Assembly (NCBI GenBank): GCA_037952775.1
Contig: JBANAY010000003.1
Coordinates: 30,318,001 to 30,382,000, forward strand
DNA: 64,000 nt
Reading direction: 5' to 3'
Origin: Clonostachys chloroleuca
Taxonomy: Eukaryota > Ascomycota > Sordariomycetes > Hypocreales > Bionectriaceae
The position numbers and the translations under genes were made by a program. Below are positions 57,651 to 64,000 of the stretch, one piece after another. Positions within the stretch are counted from its first letter, which is position 1. Every line of letters begins with the position of its first letter. The notes beneath the pieces are model-generated. The model was given only the letters and a program-made list of their open reading frames with translations, ran no database searches and was not told where the DNA came from.

Positions 57651-59802
57651 GTATATACCTCTCCTTTAAGCTTAATACTCTTCTAATCTGGGAAAGGAGG
57701 TATATTTAGAGTAAACTACCCTTAATTATAACTAATTATATTAAATTATATAAAGCCTTAGTTCTAATATACCCCCCTAGGGCAGAAGCTATTATCTATA
57801 CTATAGTATTAAATTAAATACCTACTAGTAGTTTATCTGTATAGTAGTATTAAATTATTAAAGAGGAATTAAAAGTTAAAATAGAATAATTAAGATTAGG
57901 TTTATATAGATAAAATTAGTTTTAATAAAATAATACTTATAATTTATTATTATTATTATTAGGATATTTAAATAAGCTAAATAGTTAGTTTATATTATAA
58001 TATTAAATTTTATTCTACTTTATTATTTAGGCTTTTTAAAATATATTTTTAATAAATATATTTATTTTCTCTATTAAATAGTATATTTAATTAAACTTCC
58101 TATTATTATATAGTTTAAATAGGTTTATAATTATAAAAGTAAGCTATAAGGTAAGAAATTCTATTAAGTATAACCCTTAATATAAGATATAAAAAGAAAA
58201 GTATAAAATAGCCCTTAAATAAATACTTTTATAGTAATCTTATAGGAAGTTTCTCTTTTTCCTCTTTTCCTTAGCTAATTATATATTTATAAGTATTCCT
58301 CCTTAGTATATTTTTTATATTATAACTCCTATTAGTTAGTAGTTTTACTAATATTATTATAAGAATTAATTTTTCAGACTCTCTCTCTCTCTTATAAGTA
58401 GTAAATATATTCCTAGCTTTATTTATTTATTTTCCTAGGTTATTTTAAGTATATACTAATAGTTTAATAGATTAATTTTACTATATCCCTTACTACTTCC
58501 TTCTTATAAGTATTTTAAGTTTAGGATTATAGTTTTTAAGTACTAATTAGTATTTATAGTACTAGTACTTATATCTCTACTATTACTATTATTACTAAGA
58601 AGTAGTAGTAGGAGGAAATTAAGAAGAAGTATAAGGAGATTTATATATACTATCTCTAAGAGGAGAAGGAGTATAAAGCTATCTGCCTTACCCTCTAGAA
58701 GTAAGTTTATTTCTTTATCTATTATTTTAAGCTTTATTTAACTATTTTATAGTACTCCGGGACTATAAGTAGTTCCCTATAAGGGGTATTTAAACTTAGT
58801 TTTTATAGGCCTCTCTTATAGGCAGTATTAGGACTGCCTTAATAAGAATAAGAGCCTCCTTCCTAGCTGTTATAAGTAGTATAGATTAGGTAGCTCTTAT
58901 AAGCTAATATAAGTTTTCTTTTACTTATTTAATACTTATTTTATAGCTAATATTAGTATTTATAGCCCTAAGGGTATTATCCTAATAGTACTCTTTTTCT
59001 TAGATTATATTTAAAAGACTAAGAGCCTAGTCCTTATAGCTAATAACCCTATAAGTACTTTTATTCTATAGTTTTAAAGCTTATATACTAACTTTAAAAA
59101 TAGTTATAGCTAAAGTACTATAAGGAAGAAGAGAAGTATTATATTATAGCTAAGGTAGTTTTATATAGGTACTATACTAGTATATTCCCTTCCTCTAAAG
59201 ACTCTTATCTTCTTTAAATAAGTATAGTTTAGTTATTTTAGTAGGCCTTCTAGCTCTTAGAGAGGAATTTTCTTTTATTAGTTTATATTAAGCCTTCTAG
59301 CTCTAAGGTTAAGATCTCTCTCTCCTGCTATAGCTCTTATAATTAGAATTAAAGTTTATTTTACTACTTCTAATATTTATTTATATAAAATACTTCTTAT
59401 TATTATAGTTCTATAATAATATCTTCTATTAAGTTCTTTTTAAATTTATCTTTTCTTCTCTTTTTAATCTTTTCTTTAATCTTAACTAGCTTAAATTATC
59501 TATAGCTTTTTTAGAACTAGGCTTCTTAGAGAGGTTTAGTTAAACTATTAGTAATTAATTTTATACTTTATTTATAGGAAATATAAATTATTTTATTCTG
59601 AATATACTCTCTTAACTAATAGTTATAGATATCTATATATTTCAGCTTTATCTTTAACTTTTTAAATAGCTATTAAAGAATACTAATTATCTATTAGTTA
59701 TTATATATAAGATATAAATTAGGCTTATTAAGCTTAATTCCTAGCTCTAAGATTAGTCTCTACTAGAATAACCCTTTCTTAGCTACTTATACTAATAATA
59801 GT
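57651..59802. other. Unidentified RIP-altered sequence
   Basis: No repeat in the window matches this stretch. From 57,690 to 57,850 and from 58,540 to 59,400 the GC content is slightly higher. In the latter part two plus-strand frames stay long apart from TAA/TAG codons, one Gln-rich (if TAG/TAA are reverted to Gln) with a charged KKKYKEIYIYYLQEEKEYKA-like start near 58,620-58,690. I do not recognise either. It may be another degraded element or a gene. Confidence 0.45.
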
Positions 59803-60571
59803 TATTAAGATTTACCCTATAGACTATAGGGTAGATCAAGATTACCCTATATTAATTAATTAAATAATATATAATTAGTATAGGGTAAGGGGGAATAAAA
59901 TAACTAACTTAGAGCTCTCTAAAGCTGGGAGCTCTCTGAAGCTACTGGCCTAACCTACTATAGCTACCTGTTAGGGTAATTATATTAGCAGTTATAACTG
60001 CTATAATAGCTGCTGTAGTATCCGTACTAGCGATCCTGTATTACGCTGAAGCAGCTGTATTAGCAGACTTTATATCTGCTGTAGTACTTATATTAGCAGA
60101 TCTTATATCTACTATATAAGAACCTTAGTACTTAGTTTAGTAAACCTTATAACTACTATAATAGCTATATTAGTAGACTTTATATCTGCTATAGTATCTA
60201 TATTAATAGTCTTATATCTCTCTATATAAAAACCTTATAGTAGTTATAAGTCTGTATTATAGAAGGTAATATATTATCTTCAGGGCTCTTATAGTCTGGA
60301 AATACCTATAAGTATAGGGCTTCCTCCCTGCTAGATAGAGATTCTATAAGTTACTAATATACTCTTTTATCTACCTTATAGTCTATCTTTCTTAGCTACC
60401 CTGTAGCTAATAGAGCTTTATTTTCTCTTATAGAGCCTATACCTTCTACTATACCTTTTCGAATAATTCTTCTCTAGTATTTCAGAGCTTACCCTATAGG
60501 CTTTATCTACCCTAGACCTAGCTTACTCTACAGCTAGTCTACCCTATACTAGAGACCTTAACCTTTTAAAA
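59803..60571 (+). repeat. 5' LTR of copia element C
   Basis: 769 bp, identical in length to the solo LTR at 13,964-14,732 and its reverse complement apart from RIP changes. It starts TATTAAGATT (RIP-altered TGTTAAGATT) and ends CCTTTTAAAA. Confidence 0.92.
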
Positions 60572-60583
60572 GGTTATAAGCCC
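60572..60583 (+). other. Primer-binding site of copia C, initiator tRNA-Met type
   Basis: GGTTATAAGCCC directly after the LTR matches GGTTATGAGCCC, the complement of the anticodon stem-loop of initiator tRNA-Met, with one G-to-A change. Ty1/copia-class elements such as Drosophila copia and Ty5 prime from this internal half-tRNA site. Confidence 0.8.
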
Positions 60584-60829
60584 GGGGAGCTCTATCTTAT
60601 AAAAAAGAGCTATATCTTCAGATTTAAGAGTTCTTACCCTATACTAGGAAAGTTATATACTTACCCTATATCTTAGTCTAGGTCTTAGTAGCTTCCTTTA
60701 CTAAAGAAGATCTAAAATAGCTGATAAAGATAGCTATATAGAGGGATTAGCCCCTGAAGGTACTGAAACTTACCCTTCTTCAGCAGCTATTCTAACAGCT
60801 AGTACTACTGCTATACCCAGCTAACTGAT

Positions 60830-61950
60830 TACTTTTAGTACTACTAGTACTATTCTAATAGCTAGTACTGCTACTATAGCTAATTAACTAGTTAATTTTA
60901 GTACTACTAGCGCTATTCCTTCAGGCTCTACAGTAGAAAGTACTACTATTACTCAGAGCCTTCAGAATCTGAATACTACTAAAGCTATTACTACTATATA
61001 GTAAACCTTTTAGCAGCTGATAGCTGCTATAAACCTGCTATAATTACAGTAGATCCCTAGTGCTACTAGTACTAGTTAATAGGCTTCTAGTACTACTAGT
61101 ACTAGCTTATAGAACAGTCAGGCTTTATAATAGCCTAGCTTATAGGGCTTTTAAAGCTCTAACCCCTAACTAGAGTCTTTAAAGACTCTATTATTAAGGA
61201 TTTTAATAAAAGGGTCTATAAGTTCCCTAAAGCCTCTAAATTATAGGGGCTTTATAACTTTAATTAGTAGAAATAGGCCCTAGAGATCTAATTCAGAGCT
61301 CTTAGTTTACTACTATTTATAGTAGAACCTACTGTAGCCTAGTAGCTATTAGACCCGAACTAGGCTATCTTACTTATACTGCTAAAAGATAGCTATATAG
61401 AGGGTCTATAAGCTGCTATAACTTAGTAGATCTCCCCTGTAGAGGCCTATAAGTTACTAGTTAAATAGTTCTCTTATAGTACTGAAATTTAGTACAGCTA
61501 TCTATATACCTAATTTTACAGGCTCTATTATAGGGACTTTAAAGGCTCTTTAGAGGCCTTTAATAGTATATTTAATAACCTTCTAGCTTAGCTATTACTA
61601 GCTCAGGTTACTATAGCCCCTGTAGATCAGGCTAATTAGTATCTAGAGGCTCTAAAAGGGATCTTCCTATAGTAAGCTAAATACTAACAGAATAATATTA
61701 AGGTTACTAAAGCCTCTAGAGGCTCCCTGGAGCCTCTGAACCTATAGTTCCTTATAGCAGACCTTCTGGAGGAATAGTATAATAAGAGCTCTTCAGTAGC
61801 TAAGGCTACTAATTATAGAGCTAAATATACTGAAAGACCTGCTAAAAAAAAGCCTTTAAGTTCTGAAAAGACCTCTAAGGGAAAGACCTAATAGAAGGGG
61901 TTAAAGCCTAAAGCCCCTAAAAATAAGCTAGCTAAACCTGCTAGTTTTAC
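60830..61950 (+). pseudogene. Degenerate copia gag
   Basis: The plus frame, read through TAG/TAA, starts with a Ser/Thr-rich stretch and continues in a copia-type gag domain: ALEI.FRALSLLLFIVEPTV near 61,270-61,330, YKLLVK.FSYSTEI near 61,450-61,485, YRDFKGSLEAFNSIFNNLLA near 61,530-61,590. It ends in a Lys-rich tail near 61,830-61,930. The Ser/Thr-rich start (60,795-60,985) is built from diverged TACTACTAGTA repeats. Damage is limited to stops at Gln and Trp positions. Confidence 0.78.
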
Positions 61951-62089
61951 CCTAAGCTATAGCCTAGAAAACCTTTAAAGCCTGCTAGAAGATAGTAATA
62001 AAGAGAGCCCCTAGCCAGCTTTCCAGACCTATTAGTCCCCTAAACCTGCTGGAATTACAGTAGCTCCTATTACTACTAGCTTTAGCAGT

Positions 62090-63640
62090 CAGGGGTATAG
62101 ACTGCTAAACACCCTTCTGTATAATATAGGCTCTATAGTTTACTTAGTAAATAATAAAGCCTATTATAGGGATTATAAAGCCCTAAAATACTCTAAAGCA
62201 GGCTTTATTCTTATAGCTGCTAGTAAAGTCTACCCTAGAGGTATTAGAACTACTATATTTTAAGTTCTAATCTCTCTAAACCCCTTAACCTATAGGGACT
62301 TAGAGCTAAAAGAAGCTCTTTTCCTACCTACCCTGGAGACTAATATAGTCAGTAGGATAAGATACTATAGTTCAGGGGGTACCTTTCTGAGGTAATAGCT
62401 ATTTATAGGTGATAGAACCTGCTGTAGCCTGCTGAACTTTAAAAAATACAGCTTTTATCTACAGCTAAAGGGGGAAAAGACCCCTAAGCTAATAATACTA
62501 AAGGAGCCCTCTGCCTATACTAGCTATAGCTACCCTATAGAGGTTTAAATCCCCTCTAAGGCCTCTAAATAGGCCCCTGAGGCCCTAGACTTTACAGGGC
62601 CTAGTAAGCTTACTGAGCTTACTGAACAGCCTGCTGAGGAGCTTATTAAGCCTGCTGAACAGTATACTATAACCCCTACTAAGGTCCTTGCTTATAAGCC
62701 TTCAGAAGGGGATTATCCTGACTTTAGTACTGAAGAGGCTCTAAAGTAGGGAACTACTAGTACTATTAAGCCCCTACTATAGGCACCTAAGACCTATAAA
62801 GACCTGCTATAATTAGTAGGTATTTAGTATATATAGCTAGGGTACTTAGGGCTTTAGTTACTGAAAAAGACTACTAAAATTATAGAAGGTCTCTCTGATT
62901 TTAGCCCTATAAGGGAGGAAGATTTCCTCTGTTTAGCCTGTATTAGTACTAAAAGCTACAGGCTTCCAGTATATATAGCTATCCCTAACCTACCTAGAGC
63001 TCTAGACTCTATAGAAGGGGATACCTTCTATCTTAAGCTTATACTATATAATAGAAGGCCTGTAGGACTTATATTAGTAGATAGAAAAACCCGCTATAGG
63101 TAGGTTATTCTCCTCCCTAATAAGGAAGGAACTACTATAATAACTACTATTTAAGGCTTCTACTAGAGCCTATATAACTGCTATAAGTACTATCCTGCTA
63201 AATTTCACTTTAATAGCAGAGAAATTATAAGGGATTTAGTAGATTAGCTAGCTGCTAAAGGTACTACCTTTAGTATCTTAAGCCCCTATATTTACTAGTA
63301 AAATAAGCTTACTGAGTACTCTATTAGAGTACTAATAGATAGGCTTAGGGCTGTTTTATAGTAGTCTAAGCTCCTGCTATACCTCTGGTATTATATCCTT
63401 CCAGGGGTCCTTTAGTTAGTTAATTATACTGCTGTTAGCAACTGTGATTTACCCCTGTAACAGCTATTTCTTTAAGAGCTAGAGCCTGGAACCCCCTTTA
63501 GGCCTAATTTTCAGGCCTATAAAGCTATTAGAGCCTACTGTAAAGTCTTTATTTATTCTGAACAGCGGGCTAAGGCTACTAAATTAGCTCCTAGAACTAT
63601 CTCAGGGTGAATTTTAGTACTCTTAGGCTCTAAGATATAT
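62090..63640 (+). pseudogene. Degenerate copia protease and integrase
   Basis: Near 62,130-62,180 a VYLVNNKAYYRDY block follows where the aspartic protease DTGA.VHLVNN motif is expected. From about 62,850 the pre-integrase region reads LLKKTTKIIEGLSDF, then FLCLACISTKSYR, a CXXC-like remnant. The integrase core has GLILVDRKTRYRWVILLPNK near 63,070-63,125 and a KLTEYSIRVLIDRLRAVL block near 63,306-63,362, then LPGVLQLVNYTAVSN. A GPIKQGL-like end is near 63,705. In-frame stops are TAA/TAG. Confidence 0.78.
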
Positions 63641-63795
63641 TAGATCTATATCCTATAGAAAAGGCTAGTTACTAAGACCTCTTATCTAAGGATTTTAGAG
63701 GATATAGGCCCTATAAAACAGGGTTTATAACTGTAAAACCTGCCTCTCTTAAGACCTTTAGAAAGGGAAATAGAGGAAATAGAGTATATAAAAGA

Positions 63796-64000
63796 GACTT
63801 AAGAGCTGCTAGAGCTGCTATAACAGCTGCCACAGGAGCCGCTATAACAGCCGCTACAGGAGCCACAGGAGCTGCTATAACAGCCGCTACAGGAGCCACA
63901 GGAGCCGCTATAATAGCCGCTATAGGAGCCACAGGAGCCGCTATAACAGCCGCTACAGGAGCCACAGGAGCCGCTATAATAGCCCCTCCAAGAGCCCGAA
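63796..64000 (+). repeat. 33-bp coding minisatellite in copia C
   Basis: About five tandem units with the core GCCGCTATAACAGCCGCTAC followed by AGGAGCCACAGGA. On the plus strand, in frame with the integrase, each unit encodes an 11-residue Gln/Pro/Glu/Leu repeat (EPQEPL.QPLQ). The antisense alanine/valine-rich frame (63,711-63,965) is its shadow. CpG is retained, so the tract has largely escaped RIP. It continues past the window end. Confidence 0.88.

Larger units (their letters stand above)
59803..64000 (+). mobile_element. Ty1/copia element C, 5' part, continues beyond the window
   Basis: The order LTR, primer site, gag, protease, integrase marks a Pseudoviridae element on the plus strand. 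It has a 5' LTR (59,803-60,571), a half-tRNA-type primer site (60,572-60,583), gag (about 60,830-61,950), protease (about 62,090-62,260), integrase (about 62,850-63,640) and a repeat-rich linker (63,796-64,000) before the reverse transcriptase, which would lie outside. RIP is moderate: stops are frequent, but CpG-containing stretches remain. A solo LTR of the same family is at 13,964-14,732. Confidence 0.88.

Noticed and set aside
63711..63965. 84-codon alanine/valine-rich minus-strand protein
   Set aside because: It is the antisense of an 11-residue coding repeat in frame with the copia integrase.

Overview
The window looks like an accessory, transposon-dominated segment of a filamentous ascomycete (Pezizomycotina) genome. 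The sequence alternates between very AT-rich tracts (about 1-31,000 and 49,150-64,000), in which C has been replaced by T and G by A almost everywhere and CpG is nearly absent, and a GC-balanced island (about 31,040-49,150). This is the signature of repeat-induced point mutation (RIP). The gene families also fit this group: a HET-NB-ARC-TPR NLR, kinesin-light-chain-like TPR repeats, a DUF3435 protein, a Tad-type LINE, Tf1/sushi-like chromoviruses and a Tc1-type transposase.

Left arm (1-31,812): nested LTR retrotransposons. Family A is a Gypsy chromovirus with TGT...ACA LTRs of about 360-400 bp. It is present as A5 (1-1,200, minus), A1 (1,505-6,628, plus, truncated), A2 (8,031-24,120, plus) and A3 (24,386-31,812, minus, complete with target duplication AGGCA). 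A2 was hit by a SINE-like element (12,105-12,669), by a 769-bp solo copia LTR (13,964-14,732, duplication TAAAC) and, inside its 3' LTR, by a complete second Gypsy element B (16,504-23,783, minus, duplication CTACC). A3 sits inside the TPR array of an NLR gene whose two halves flank it (24,121-24,385 and 31,813-32,300).

Island (32,300-49,150): relics of single-copy genes and small repeats. They are a HET-NB-ARC-TPR NLR (34,738-37,472, plus), two opposed 3' ends of a LINE, a JmjC-like gene (39,321-41,818, plus), a small conserved gene (42,155-42,733, minus), a secreted ADP-ribosyltransferase-like gene with a Pro/Lys-rich tail (44,794-45,681, plus), a Tc1 transposase fragment (minus) and a C2H2 zinc-finger gene (47,892-48,639, plus). 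Every recognisable gene carries at least one nonsense codon of the C-to-T or G-to-A type, some also frameshifts, so the island looks like a gene graveyard exposed to RIP or RIP leakage.

Right arm (49,150-64,000): a heavily mutated DUF3435 gene (about 49,330-51,900, minus; the family that includes Starship captain recombinases), family A copy A4 (52,452-57,650, minus, truncated), an unidentified AT-rich stretch, and the 5' part of a Ty1/copia element (59,803 to the window end, plus) with LTR, half-tRNA-type primer site, gag, protease and integrase.

The points most worth attention are self-priming sites (10-11 nt LTR complementarity) in both Gypsy families, a conserved antisense Cys-rich/coiled-coil reading frame at the 3' end of family A, the reversible-looking disruption of the NLR TPR array, and the possibility that the island plus the DUF3435 relic is a decayed Starship-like cargo element.
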